Assembly (NCBI GenBank): GCA_963680875.1
Contig: OY804582.1
Location: forward strand, 48,502,646 to 48,566,645
Direction: 5' to 3'
From: Bathymodiolus brooksi
Lineage: Eukaryota; Mollusca; Bivalvia; Mytilida; Modiolidae
Length of the DNA stretch: 64,000 bases
The notes below the pieces were generated by a model, which saw only the letters and a program-made list of their open reading frames with translations, ran no database searches and had not been told where the DNA came from. The first letter of the stretch is position 1. Every line of letters starts with the position of its first letter. Positions 45,401 through 57,829 of the stretch are shown here, piece by piece. The position numbers and the translations under genes were made by a program.

Positions 45401-45851
45401 GTGTTCCTGCGATGTTTATATCACGATAGCTGCTTGATAATAGATACTATGGCATGTACAGATCAAATGGAAATGTACAAATCAGCATATAAACAGTTTA
45501 ACAACTATGTACATAATACAATCTGATATAGATGTAGCATAACAGAATCAGATTACGTCATGCTGTGTGGGTGAAAGAACATTTTAAACAGGTATATCAT
45601 CAAATATATCATAATATGCATGTTATCGTGAGATGTTGATGCATTGTCAAAAACAAAAAAATCCAGCTACATGTAATATTTAGTTGTAACATGATTGACA
45701 ATAGTATTAAGTGATATAAGCTTATAAATCATATATATATAACATGACAATGGACTACTATTTCAACCTGTTTGAGCCTATCATGTGATCTAAAGACAAA
45801 ATGAAGTAATTTATATTTCTACACTAAATACATTTTTGTATTATTCAATTG

Positions 45852-45990
45852 TTAAACTGTCTTTAATAAAAAAAAACAATTGCACATAATTTCATCGACA
45901 GCTGCACACATAACTGTTTTCTGATTTTCCCAACAGTACATTTTATTTTCCCGGGGAGCACCTGTCCTGTCCCTCTTCATAGCGGTGTGT
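45852..45990 (-). CDS. Candidate 3' terminal exon, unknown product
   Basis: On the minus strand a strong acceptor (tttgaatttttattttcag ending at 45,991) precedes a patch distinctly richer in G and C than its surroundings. In one phase it encodes 45 residues, AMKRDRTGAPREN, then MYCWENQKTVMCAAVDE, ending in CNCFF before a stop at 45,852-45,854. It is cysteine-rich but matches no family I recognise. The plus strand also has an acceptor-like tract (cccaacag), so strand is uncertain. No partner exon is identified. Confidence 0.22.
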
Positions 45991-46639
45991 CTGAAAATAA
46001 AAATTCAAAACAATAATGGTGAACAATATAATCAATCACAACAATGCACAACCTTGATACATGTCTAACCTCAAATTTCTTAAAGCAATAATAATTGTAT
46101 TCAAACAAATTTTTGATTATTCCTACTAAGTAGAAACCTAAGCACAAGTAATAACATTAGAAATGCAATGGTCTTCGTCAAGTGTCAGATGGCCAAATCA
46201 TAATTACAGTATGACAACTGATATATTTCCGTAGTGTTTCCTATTTGAAATCTTAGTTTCCTTTACTGGCTTCTCAAATTCATAGTGGATTATATTAATA
46301 GGACTAGGGACGATAACCCTTTCGGTACAATACTCTGCTATATACTGACATTGCGTAAATATTTCTTATTGTAACAATATTATCTGCTTATGTTAAGCTT
46401 ACTATTAAACAAGACATGCTATTACTAATGAAATCACTGTATTGTTCCTACTTTGTTACCAGAAATTCACTGGTATAGGATTTTATTAGATTAAATACAA
46501 TTAGCTGTTAAGACGTACTTTTGTGCATCGTATCAATAAATCCATTAAAATATAGATAAACAAATCAAATATGAAAAGTGCTTGGATTTTCGTTAATGTA
46601 AACCTAACATATATTACCATTGCCTGTCTTATTAAGTGG

Positions 46640-47210
46640 GATGTCGCTACTTATAGCAGTAACTGAAAGATACCCTTTAATTGAAAGTTGCCTTGATTGT
46701 GTTAAATGGTGTAAACAGCGTTAGATAATTAGATACATTTCGGTTTGAAATATAGCTACCATATATTTAATAGGTTATCAATCGCTTGAATGATTGCAAA
46801 CGATAGAACACCGGGCTACAAGCAAATACAACCGAGGACCACACCCTAAAATCTATCATCTTTTTTTAAATTTAAATAATAAAATACATGTACGAATGTA
46901 GGTGTATTGAGATAGTAATTACCAATGAATGGACTACATTGTAGTATATTAATAATATGCTGCGATGTAAGGAGAATAGCCAGTCATGGTACTGTTATGT
47001 TAATTATACGCTCGTGGCCTAGACTGATATAGACATATACCTAGTAATAGTAAGAATGGAAGCTGTATACTATATATACAATAAACGGACATTGCCGAAA
47101 ATTAAACATACTTATTTTTAAGAGCTTTAGAAACAGATAGAACAACGACCTTTACTAGTCTGTTTCGTAGAATGCAAATTATTTTTTTATTTAACGAAAA
47201 TGTAGGTATA
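46640..47210 (+). repeat. Triplicated segment, copy 1 (single 51-bp motif)
   Basis: It shares 'gggat.tcgctact.atagcagtaactga', 'tgattgcaaacgatagaac' and 'atatagacatatacctagta' with 48,760-49,790 and, for the first half, 53,765-54,120. Only about one to one and a half copies of the 51-bp motif (about 46,935-47,015) are present. Confidence 0.85.
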
Positions 47211-47489
47211 TTGTATTTATCCTACAATATCAAAAAGTCCTAATCAGCTGCCAAATTGTCTGCAAATAACGGATACAGGCGTCAGTTCTAATCGTTTTAT
47301 TGGCACCATCTGTGACGTCAGCACTAATAATGCTACCATTTCGTTCTGTCGTTCTGCAAGAACCAAGTGCCATAAAAGCTTTATAATGTCCATTACTAAA
47401 TAACACTGAAGTTTATTTGACCCCCTTTATGGTACTATATTCACACGTGACATTACATATTATCAAACAACGAGTGTGGTATGAACATA

Positions 47490-48610
47490 TTATCTCAGAT
47501 ACATATAATCATACCATTAATATATTTTACTATCCTGCATATGATTTTAAAGTCAATGATGATTGGCCAGTTACCCATCGAACTTACTTTAATTAGATTT
47601 TATTATTTTGAGTGTAACCACGTTTACAAGGTTATGGTTATTGTGTTTAATATCACTTTCTACAATATGTCAGTTATATCGTGGCGAACAGTTTTATTGG
47701 TTGAGCAAGTCCCCGACATTCCTCAAGTCACTGGCATACTTTATCACTTACACTTGTAACGAGTACACATCGCCATTAGAGGAATTTGAACGTGCAACTT
47801 TAGTGTTGATATACACTGATGGCACAAATAGTTGTAAATCCAATTACTATAAGATCACAACCACGTGTTGCAATTCATACAATGTGATTGGGTTAATTAT
47901 AGGTAAGACTATGGGTATCTCATAAGAAACAGGAACTACATACTCTTCTCGAGCAGCTGGTTTCAATGGGGCCTGTGTTTCTATTTTTTTTATATGCTAT
48001 GATTGTAGTTGTTTGGCGTGTAGCGACACTTACTAAACTAGTGTGTTACCCCTTTCATATACAAATATACTTCTATAAAACTGAGGAAAAAAATGTATTC
48101 CATATTTATATTTACAATTTCAAAATAGAATAAAAAGTATTAATATTTGTTTTCACGAATGTGGAGTAGGCTACATGACGAGATTCCACTTACGAAGTCG
48201 CGTGTCATGTTCTTACCAATTACACGGGCCTTCTAAATACCATATACATAATGTAATCATTTGTATCGCAAACGATGACTATAGCAATATAGATGTGATT
48301 GATGTTGAAAGTGAAAGAGTTTGTGTGATTTTGAAACTCATTACATATATTGTGGAAAATATCAACAATGACTGTTTTGTACCTTTGTATCGAATTTTAG
48401 TGGGTAAGTGACTGTTGTGAGCATACTATCAACAAGTTACATTTCAATGTAATTATGATGATAATGTCCACTTTGCATGGAGCCAACACACTTAGACTGT
48501 TGCAGAAGCAACAATAGTATGGTAGATGTGTCACTCCACTCGGACACGTTATCCTGATTCCCAGCCAACCAGTCTTGTTCTTATTCTTAGCGTAGGGAGC
48601 TTAGTGGTGA
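47490..48610 (-). repeat. Right arm of the large inverted duplication
   Basis: Reverse-complement partner of 44,090-45,400, including a SINE on the minus strand (about 47,615-47,890; B-box CGTTCAAATTCC). The open frames in it (47,481-47,759, 47,608-47,925 and 48,175-48,411) are translations of repeat sequence, not genes. Confidence 0.85.
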
Positions 48611-48730
48611 GGCAACAGGTGGGAATATCTTTAATCTTGGTTTGACCTTACCGGGAAATTAACCCACGATCTAACGCAGTAAGGCGAGCACGCTAACCAC
48701 ACACTATCGATGCGGTTCAATCAATAGTTT
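48560..48730 (-). mobile_element. tRNA-derived SINE, diverged
   Basis: On the minus strand 'gtggttagcgtgctcgcc' and 'tcgtgggttaatttcc' form a tRNA-like head, followed by 'ggtcaaacca' as in the SINE at 19,985-20,170. It overlaps the outer end of the inverted-duplication arm. Confidence 0.5.
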
Positions 48731-48759
48731 ATTGTTTGTTACAGAAATAGGCTGACACA

Positions 48760-49790
48760 TATAATAGTAATTGCTTTGTTGTTTAAATATCTGTTATCTA
48801 ATAATATCAATACCAGATGCATCTCTCGACTTCCTGAAACCGAGCACCATACCTCCTTAAACTGTGTCATCCATATAAGTTGGGATATCGCTACTCATAG
48901 CAGTAACTGAAAGTAAACCTTTAATTCAAAATTGTCTTAATTGAGTTAAATGGTGTATATAACGATAGATAGCTAGATAAATATTTCGGTTTGTAATATA
49001 GCACCCATATATTCAATAGGCTATAAATCGTCTGAATGCTGGCAAATGATAGAGCACCGAGATACAGGCAAATAAAATAGAGAAAAAACCCTCAAATCTT
49101 TCATTTCTTAAACTATGAATGCATTGAACATAGTAATTACCAATGGATGGACTATTAGATTAATAATACGCTCATGTGTAAAGAGGAATAGCTAGTTAAA
49201 TGGACTATTAGTTTAATAATAAGCTCTGCGGTGTAAGCAGAATAGACAGTAACTGGACTCTTAGATGAATAATAAGCTTTCGGTGTAAGGAGAATAGCCA
49301 GTAAATGGACTATTAGATTAATAATAAGCTTTCCGGTGTAAGAGGATTAGCCCTTAAATGGACTATTGTATTAATAATAAGTTTTCCGGTGTAAGGAGAA
49401 AAGTCAGTAAATGGACTATTATATTAATAATAAGCTTTCCGGTGTAAGGCGAATAGTCAGTACATGGACTATTATATTAATAATAAGCTTTCCGGTGTAA
49501 GGAGAATAACCAGTAAATGGACTATTATATTAATAATAAGTTTTCCGGTGTAAGGAGAATAGTGAGTAAATGGACTATTTTATTAATAATAAGCTTTCCG
49601 GTGTAAGGAGAAGAGCCAGCAACTGGACTAGTATGTTACTTATACGATATTGGACTAGACTGATATAGACATAGACCTAGTATTAGTAAGAATGGAATCT
49701 GTATAATATATATACAATAAACGGACAATGCCGGAAAATAAATAGCTTGTCTAGTCTGTTTCGTAGAATGCAAATTAATGTTATATTTCA
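48760..49790 (+). repeat. Triplicated segment, copy 2 (expanded)
   Basis: Same framework as 46,640-47,210, but with a 52-bp array of about nine units (49,190-49,620) between the left part and the right part ('gactgatatagacatag..ctagta', 'aaacggacaatgccg', 'ctagtctgtttcgtagaatgc'). Confidence 0.88.
49190..49620 (+). repeat. 52-bp minisatellite, about 9 units
   Basis: The unit is gtaaatggactattatatta followed by ataataagctttccggtgta and aggagaatag(t/c)ca. Units are very similar, so this is a young expansion. Confidence 0.92.
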
Positions 49791-51659
49791 CGAAAATGCT
49801 CTTTGGGAATGCATTGACAATAACAAAGCATACCACGCCATCGAAATACAGAATAAATCCGAAATCTGGTCGAAAAATCGTAGAAGTTATCAGTCATGCT
49901 GCATCAAAAATCCTTTGTCAATTTAAAGATTTCACTTGAATGTTCAGAGGAAATGAGTAACACGACAGGTGTTTTATAAGAGGCAGGCACTGTTTAACAT
50001 TTGCGAAAACCTGGGTTTCTTTGTGTCTGTCCTGTGTATTGTGTGCACAATCTTCTGACTGTCTCTGGATTGTGCATTTGTGATTGCCCCGTCGGTTTAC
50101 TCTAGCGTTTATTTAACATTTAAGAATCATTAATATTCAACACGATCACGCAGTAAGAAACAGCAGAGATAAATACAATCAACCCTAGCACGACGATTTT
50201 CCCACTATTCCGCCCACTTCAAAAACTTGCATCTCACTGTTTAGGTCCTCTCACGAAGATTACCCTCCAGACACATGTTTCGGTCCATTTCAAAATCCTA
50301 TCTACCACTTCCAGGTTCAATCCTATTCATCTTTGTACCCATAGAAAAAATACCAAAATACACAAACTCTCAGTTTGAATCGTATCAAATAACCATGGAC
50401 TGAAACCGAATCATGGAAATGTTGGACACTGGTTTTCTGTGTAGATGTAAACAATAACAAGATTACAAATGCTACTTCATGTAGGTATAAAATGTAGCAT
50501 TCACGACCACTCAATACAAAACTAGAAACTGTTGCTAGATGTCTGTTACGTTTACGTCACGTACTAGAAAAATGGATGTAAATGAGGATGAAAGATCATA
50601 ACACTTAAATGCAAATTAAAATAAAGGAATGTCGCTTGTATTGTTATTCTATATTTCACAGTCACAGAAGGATATTCAACAATGAAAATAACCCATACCT
50701 TAAAATGTGTCTCTAGTATGCGCTTAAACGCCACATCTGGGCATATTTGTCGTTCCGGTGTCATTTGGTGTATAACATATTCTTCCCAGATGCATATGAT
50801 CAACAATAGAAAAATGTACGGGTGACGTAATGCTACAAATATCGTCATTACTGTACGTTTATTGGCGTCTTGTAATAATGACAAGCTATGTATCTGTCTT
50901 GATTCTTCATAATCAAAAGAGAAATGTGTAGACTTGTATTTATACGTCCTGGTCATCTACAAGAAGTCATATTTAATCTGCCTTACTTCTGTCATGTTTA
51001 CCTGATTTTAATATGTGATCGTCATGGGTTGAAAAGAATTTAAATGTGTTTATAAATAAAACATTGCTAGGAATAATGGCATCGAACGATGAGGATCCTG
51101 CGATTTAATCTGCAGCATTGGTGCATCTGTATCTATCACAGACCAGGTCTTATTTCTTTGTGTTGTTGTTATTGATGTAGTTTTGATTGGATTTCTCGAA
51201 AATTAATATTAACATTGTTAAGTTCAATCTTTGGAATATATTTCCAGCTTTGATATGACACGAGTTATATATAAGTATGACACGAAAACAAAGTGCATGT
51301 ACAAATCATGACAGGCACTACAATAAGTAATGAAATGGTAAATATAATTTCAAGTCAAGACACATTAAAATCAAATAAAATAAGACCTAACAAATCGCAG
51401 CGACAAATCTTCATTTAGGATGTAATGTCTAAAAAATTGATATGCAACAATTCCACTATTTAAACAAATAATGATAATTGGTAGCGAAAAAAGTTTCTTG
51501 GAGAGTACCATTCATATAGGGAAGACACATATTGGGTAGGAATATGCCAACATAGCATTATTATACTGGTGGAATTTGCAATTTAGAAAGCTAGTAATAA
51601 GATGGAAATCCAAAAATACCACACTGTCCGAACATTTGCAAAAACTACTAGGAAAATCG
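49791..51659. other. No gene; one dispersed-repeat fragment
   Basis: A fragment at about 49,970-50,115 ('tgtgcacaatcttctgactg..gattgccccgtcggttt') resembles ones at 2,905-3,000, 21,590-21,690 and 52,540-52,680. A minus-strand frame at 50,564-50,956 (130 codons) has no family features. The rest is unremarkable. Confidence 0.45.
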
Positions 51660-51790
51660 TAGAAAGAAATCCCTTAATAATCGAGCAACACGAACCACAC
51701 AAAAACCCAGGGTGAACGCAGGCGCTCTGGTAGAATAGGCAGTTCCTGCTCCTATTGTAGCATCAACAAATTGAGACATGTTTTGTTCTA
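51660..51790 (+). repeat. Dispersed molluscan repeat fragment
   Basis: 'gagcaacacgaaccacacaaaaaccc' followed by '.ggcgctctggtagaataggcagttcctgctcc' is shared with 56,680-56,770 and 57,970-58,050. Its function is unknown. Confidence 0.65.
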
Positions 51791-51914
51791 CTTGAATTTC
51801 AATGATACCAGAATTGTCCCTTTATTTTTCATAGTTAATTTTTCTGCACAGGTTAAAAATGTAAGATGGTAAAAGATCCTTTGTCTGTAACCACGTCCTA
51901 TGTTAACATAATTT

Positions 51915-52150
51915 GATATGTTTGTTTGGTGGTGTTCAACGCCACTTTCAACAACATTTCAGCTATATCGAGGCAGTCAGTTTTATCGATGGAGGAAACC
52001 GGAGAAAAACATCGACCTGTCACATTACGTTGTACACTTCGCCCTGACCGAGATTCGAACTCACAATATCAGTGGTGATAGGTACTGGTAGCATCGAAAA
52101 TTGTAAATACATCTACCATACAATCACTGCCACGACAGCCCCTACAATTT
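51915..52150 (-). mobile_element. tRNA-derived SINE with conserved molluscan body
   Basis: On the minus strand there is a head with 'agttcgaatctcgg' as B-box, then 'ctccggtttcctcc' and 'tatagctgaaatgttgttg' ending near 'gttgaacaccacc'. It is the same family as 44,975-45,250. Confidence 0.7.
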
Positions 52151-53764
52151 GAAAACTTACCACCTTGAATAACCCCTGGGGTTATATTATTGTAGAAAAC
52201 GCTTACCCCTTTTATTATAAAAATTACAAAAATTAAAAACTGATAAGCATATAACAAAAATTACCAAGAAATAGAAACAAAGGCTTTTTGTAAAATCTAT
52301 TTGAATTAACAGAATATCATTCTAGTTTGCATATTATAAATTATCATAAATTAGAAATTGACCAAGATCAATAAATCTATCCCAAGTACTTTTTTGTTAT
52401 CTGCTGGTTATAGCTCATGAACCAATTTTCTAAATTGTATTTACAAAGAAATTGGTTTCCTTGTTTTTAATGCGACTTAGTTTATTGGCTTTTGGTAAAG
52501 ATGTGATGATATCCTGTTTTGAATAACAAATATATTGTTGTCTTCGCCTTGTGTCTTGTGCATGGGATGTTCTGTTTTTGTTGTGTTTATCTTGGTCATG
52601 TGTCTTGTGTATCCAATGTTGCCAATTTCTCTGGTTTTACCATTCTTGATTGTCCCTTCGGTTTTCTCTAACGTTTAATGTCTTCCTTTTTTTTCTTAAA
52701 AACTGAAATAGGAAAGAAGCATGACTCTTATTTCCATTAATAGTGTTGCTAAGAACAGTAGAATATGCATTACTTACGTGGACAAAATATATACCAATAT
52801 AAATTGTTTTTGACATCTGTATATTTTCCATTTGCAATAGTCATTTAATCTAAGACATACAATAAAGATTGATTGAATTTCTATAGTGTTTTGCCTCTTT
52901 CGAAGTTGCTTTAATTCTAAATCTAATGTTAGCATAGGATGAGAAGACCGAGAGTTAGGTTCAATACAACAAGATTTCAAAGGTTTTCTGAAAAAAAGAA
53001 AGAAGTGTAGTCGCACTTGCTTAAATGAAATTCTCCTCCTCCAAATGCATCTGTTTAAATCTTATGTAAATTCACTAACGGGATCAAACTAACATTTTTG
53101 TCACACTCTCTTTTTAATGACAACGTACATATTTCAGACTTGGATCATTGAGCTAGAGAAGAAGCTGTAGCGTGAGCATCTAAATGTTCACATAGCCGTC
53201 AAATGAACGGAATGAGATACAATATTGTAATGCACAGAGCATGCGATTGCCTTAAAAACTAGTCAAAAAGGAGAACAGGAGATGGTTTTATAAAACTAGT
53301 CCAAAACGATCAGGACAAGAAAACAGTTTGTATCCACCAATGGAATTCAGTTTCACAACAGAGGATTACACACAATTATAAGTGTATATACTGAGAAAGA
53401 ATGTTGTATTGTTATTAATTATATGATTTCTTTTTACCTATTCTTAGTATAAGTTTGATATAGACAAAACAAAGATTAAAATGTTATCGTGGGCACTTAT
53501 ACATTTACTTCAATGAAACGCATACTTTGAGTATAGTGTGTCAAAGCAGTGCCAGATTTACCTATATGATTTGCGATAAAAATGTTATAAAAGAAAAGTA
53601 TCTTGACATATTTGATTTGATATGTTGCTGTAATAAGATAAACATGACAATATTGTTGGTGAAACACTATCGTAAAACCACACTATTTACGAAAGCATAT
53701 TTTACCATATCGTCAAGTATCCGGGAATAGAGCGTAACGTAATTAACTTGATCACAAAGAAAAT
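52151..53764. other. No gene; small repeats only
   Basis: Positions 52,219-52,290 ('taaaaactgataagcat..aaa..gaaatagaaaca.aggctttt') recur at about 54,845-54,910. Positions 52,540-52,680 match the dispersed fragment also seen at 49,970. Remaining frames are short and unconvincing. Confidence 0.5.
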
Positions 53765-54120
53765 AATATACTGACACATATAATGGTAATTGTTTTGTTG
53801 TTTAAATATCTGTTATCTAATAATATCAATACCAGATGTAATCTCTCTAGACTTCCTGAAACCGAACACCAACTATCCTTTAACTGTGTCATCCATATAA
53901 GGTGGGATATCACTACTAATAGCAGTAACTGACAGAAACCCTTTACTTAGAAGTTGTTTTGGTATAGTTAATTAGATAAACATTCCAGTTTGTAATGCAT
54001 CACCCATATATACAATAGGTTATAAATCGCTTGAATGATTGCATACGATAGAACACCGGGCTACAAGCAAATAAAACCGAGGAAAACACCCTCAAACATA
54101 TCTGTTTCTTTAATTTAAAT
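53765..54120 (+). repeat. Triplicated segment, copy 3, left part
   Basis: It is close to 48,770-49,140: 'atctgttatctaataatatc', 'cttcctgaaaccga', 'gtgtcatccatataag' and 'gaacaccgggctacaagca'. It leads straight into a 51-bp array. The right part found in copies 1 and 2 is missing. Confidence 0.88.
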
Positions 54121-54790
54121 GTACGACTGTGAAAGTATTAAAGGCTCCGGTGTAAGAGGAATAGCCAGTAAATGGAGTATTAGATTAATAATACGCTCCG
54201 ATGTAAAGAGAATAACCAGTAAATGGACTATTAGATTAATAATACGCTCCACTGTAAGAGGAATAGCCAGTAAATGGAGTATTAGATTAATAATACGCTC
54301 CGATGTAAGGAGAATAACCATTAAATGGACTATTAGATTAATAATACGCTCCGCTGTAAGAGGAATATCGACTACATGAACTATCAGATTAACAATACGC
54401 TCAGATGTAAGAGGAATAGCCAGTAAATGGAGTATAAGATTAGTAATACGCTCTGGTGTAAGAGGAATAGCCAGTAAATGGTATATTGCATTAGTAAAGC
54501 GCTCTGTTGTAAGGAGACTAGTTCGTAAATGCACTATTATATTAATAATACACTCCGATGTAAGGAGAATAGCCAGTAAACGGACTATTATATTAATAAT
54601 ACGCTCTGGTGTAAGAAGAATAGCCAGTAAATGGTCTATTGCATTAGTAAAACGCTCTGGTGTAAGGAGAATAGTTCGTAAATGCACTATTATATTAATA
54701 ATACACTCCGATGTAAGGAGAATAGCAAGTAAATGGACTATTATATTAATAACAGCTCCGGTGTAAGAGGAATAGCTAGTAAATAGACTT
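54120..54790 (+). repeat. 51-bp minisatellite, about 13 units
   Basis: Anchors 'ccagtaaatgg' at 54,166, 54,217 and 54,268 give a 51-bp period. Units read 'agtaaatgga.tattagatta' then 'ataatacgctccg(a/g)tgta'. Because 51 is divisible by 3, frames stay open: the minus strand shows a 17-residue periodic peptide over 190 codons. That is a consequence of the period, and I do not call it a gene. Confidence 0.93.
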
Positions 54791-56559
54791 CACAAGATAA
54801 ATGGTTTCTGAAAGTCAATTATTTGAAATCAAAACATCAAATTACAAAAAATAAAAACTGATAAGCATTTAAGAAAAAATACGAAGGAATAGAAACACAG
54901 GCTTTTTTCAAACCAATATACCTGTAGATTAATAGCCAGGACAACTACCACCCATAATGTTACCCATATCATGTAGAAACAAATACAATTCAACACTATA
55001 GACCATAGTTTTAATACAGAATGTCAATATTAGATAATCAACCTGGAAGTAATTAAAAACCTGTCATTTACTTTAAGTGTGTAATATGGGATTTAACTCA
55101 TTCAGCAATACAACAGTGGACATTGAAACTTATCAAAACAATATGTCATTGAGATAATTTCAGCATTTGAACTTAATTAATAATCAAAAAGAATGCATAG
55201 ATAAAAATTACAAATATTTCCATCATAAATATAAAAAAGGACATTTAATAGTTTATACCAATTTGCATTTAAACTTATAAAAGAAAAGAATATCAACAGC
55301 CATCAGAACTGTAAAATAGTATTAACTATATGTGTCCGAACAATGCCAATGCCTCCGCTATTAATATCAAATTAAAGTGTCAAGCTTAGTTTTATTTAAG
55401 GAACAATTAAGTCCATATCTCAAAGCATAGCAACACAACAGTGTAAAAAACTAAATATGTGGTAGCATTTCAAAGTCCAATGACCACAAAGCCGCCACAA
55501 ATCAATCAACTAAACCGAAATGTACACTCGATCTGTAGCTCATCATTATACAATCACATACCAAAAATCAAGTCCTTATCTCAAAGCAAACTGAAAATAA
55601 AGTGTAAACAACATAAAAAGTTCATAATACATATAGTGGCGAGGGCATTCTAATCATTAAACAATTAATATATTCCCCAGTTTCACTCTCTCTATATATA
55701 TATATATGTGTACATCTATTATCAATTTTCCATAAAAAAAATATAACTAACTTTAGAAACACCTTAAACTAAAAACACATGTATTGTCATACTATCAATT
55801 CAACTTATACATGTACATTTATCTAGGAGAATTGCATGCACATTATGTACTCAGAAAAATGGAAAATGATGTACATGTTTAAACTTTAAAAATGTGAAGC
55901 CATAGAAACATTAGCACTTGAAGTTGTTATGAAAGATGTCTTTTAAAAAGTTTACTTTTTTATAACAACACGTATTTCTCCTGAAGAATATATCTTAACA
56001 ATAGGTAAAAAAGCACCATGCAAACTTAAAATGAAATCTATCTCGATAAACTATTATTTGTATGTCTGAAGATTCAGTTCAAGCAGGCTACAGTTAAATA
56101 TTTTTTGTTATTTTATCAAAAACCGTTGCAACATTGAAGCATCGGTTCGCTAGCCATTAACCCCATCGGTCAAAGCTAGTATAGTAAATATAGAGCTTCA
56201 TTAACCAATGTGATACCCTGTTATGTATAGTGAAACGATAGGTAGAATAAATAACAGGAACGAACGTTCTTTATATCACTGCTCATCCAGTTATAGACGA
56301 GGGTTAGCATTTAACCCACATGTGGAAAATACTTGCATGACATCAACATTTCCATAAAAGAAGACGGCCTATATAACTATTATTGAAATACCCGTAATAA
56401 GCCGTGAGATTGAGAGGTCATGTGTATGAGTATTTTGGAGGTGTTACGTTTTGTATCTGGTTCTATAATTGTACTATTGGACTGTTTTCTGATGGTGTTT
56501 TGTTTTTCATTTTACTTGTGACGAAGGATAATTTCTTAATTCTGTCGTTAGGTTTTTAC
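54791..56559. other. No recognisable gene
   Basis: AT-rich sequence, with a fragment at 54,845-54,910 shared with 52,219-52,290. Nothing else is identified. Confidence 0.5.
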
Positions 56560-56790
56560 ATTTTAAGAAGAGTTTGAAGATACCGAAGGGGTAATCAGAA
56601 TCCGTAAATCGAAGAACATTCAACGCAAAAGTTAAAAAAGACAAACAACGATCTACAATATATACACATAAAACTAAAGATCGAGAAACACGAACACCAC
56701 TAAGAATTGGGGGTGAACTCAGCTGCTCCGGAAGGGTAGACGTTCCTGCTCCACTAGTAGCATATACATTTTCCCACAGAAACTACAGGC
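56560..56790 (+). repeat. Dispersed molluscan repeat
   Basis: 'gtttgaagataccgaagggg', 'taatcagaatccgtaaatcg', 'caaacaacgatctacaa', 'gagaaacacgaacaccacta' and 'agctgctccggaagggtag' appear in this order. I associate this order with repeats abundant in mussel genomes. Related stretches lie at 57,830, 63,730 and, inverted, at 4,180. Confidence 0.7.
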
Positions 56791-57829
56791 CCAAAATTAA
56801 TCGGACTTGGCAGGAACGATCTTCGTCGATAGTCCCATTCTAAATTGTCTGACATCACAGATAGCTGTCTTTCAAAAAGTAGAAAAAAACAAAATTAATT
56901 TGGACAAAGCAGATGTATTTAATCCCAGAATTTACTCAAATTTTATTCTTAATGGGATTATATGGAGGTCATTCAAAACATGTATTCGTACGTTTTTATT
57001 ATTCTTTTGCCGAGTTTTGCTGAAAATTGAAAATTATTTACTTCTTACATCCTCTCATTCTATTAGGCTATTAGCGATTGATCGCATTCCTTGCAATGCA
57101 AACGTAAGCATTAAAAAAGTGTGCACGGCGCGTTTCTGAAATAACTTTCATCAGGTATGCTCAAAATCGAAAGATTGGAAAACCAAAAAATAAAAGCAAT
57201 TTGGAACAATAAAACCAAAGAGCCTAAACAGGAAAGCCAAAATCCGCTTAAGTCTGAGGGAGGAGAACCTTAGTTTTATTAATTATAGCCACCGTTGTTA
57301 AAAAATGCAAAATTCTTAACTTTGCATAGCCAACCGATTTTTTAAAGTTTAAAGGGAAACATGTATAAACTACTCGTATCAATATTATTTCTTGTTTATA
57401 ATAAACCTTTGTTTATTATTCTTTTAAGACTAAGATAGCAAGTAACAAGAGCATAGCATAGTCTAATACACGAATTATAGATTTGTTCCACTGTCTAGGT
57501 TGCCATTGCATTGATGTCGTTCAGTTAATGGGTGACCTAAGCAGATAACTACAGATCTTGCTTTTGTATATAGTGTGGGTAAAAACAAACATTTGGTTTA
57601 TAGTATCACCTTCACATAGCACCAGTTGTACCCATTTAAATGACAACCGATGTAGTATATCATTACTGATAGAGAGTAGCTTCGGTCACTAAGTGTTTTG
57701 CAGAAGTATTCTGTACAAATCGTGATTCAACTTACAGAGTTGACGACCCACAAAACATTTAAATATGTTGTTTAAAATATGGCATATTTAGAGACGTCAT
57801 TAATGTATTGTTTCAGTTAGGAAAAAAGT

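Larger units (their letters stand above)
45401..47489. other. Spacer of the inverted duplication
   Basis: About 2.1 kb between the arms. It contains one candidate minus-strand exon (45,852-45,990) and the unexpanded copy of a triplicated segment (46,640-47,210). The rest is featureless AT-rich DNA. Confidence 0.6.

Noticed and set aside
47608..48411. Plus-strand frames of 78-105 codons
   Set aside because: They overlap a reverse-oriented SINE and the arm of an inverted duplication, and the counterpart at 44,090-45,250 does not keep them.
56807..57139. Plus-strand 110-codon frame
   Set aside because: No family motif and no compositional rise. It begins at the edge of a dispersed repeat and is compatible with chance.
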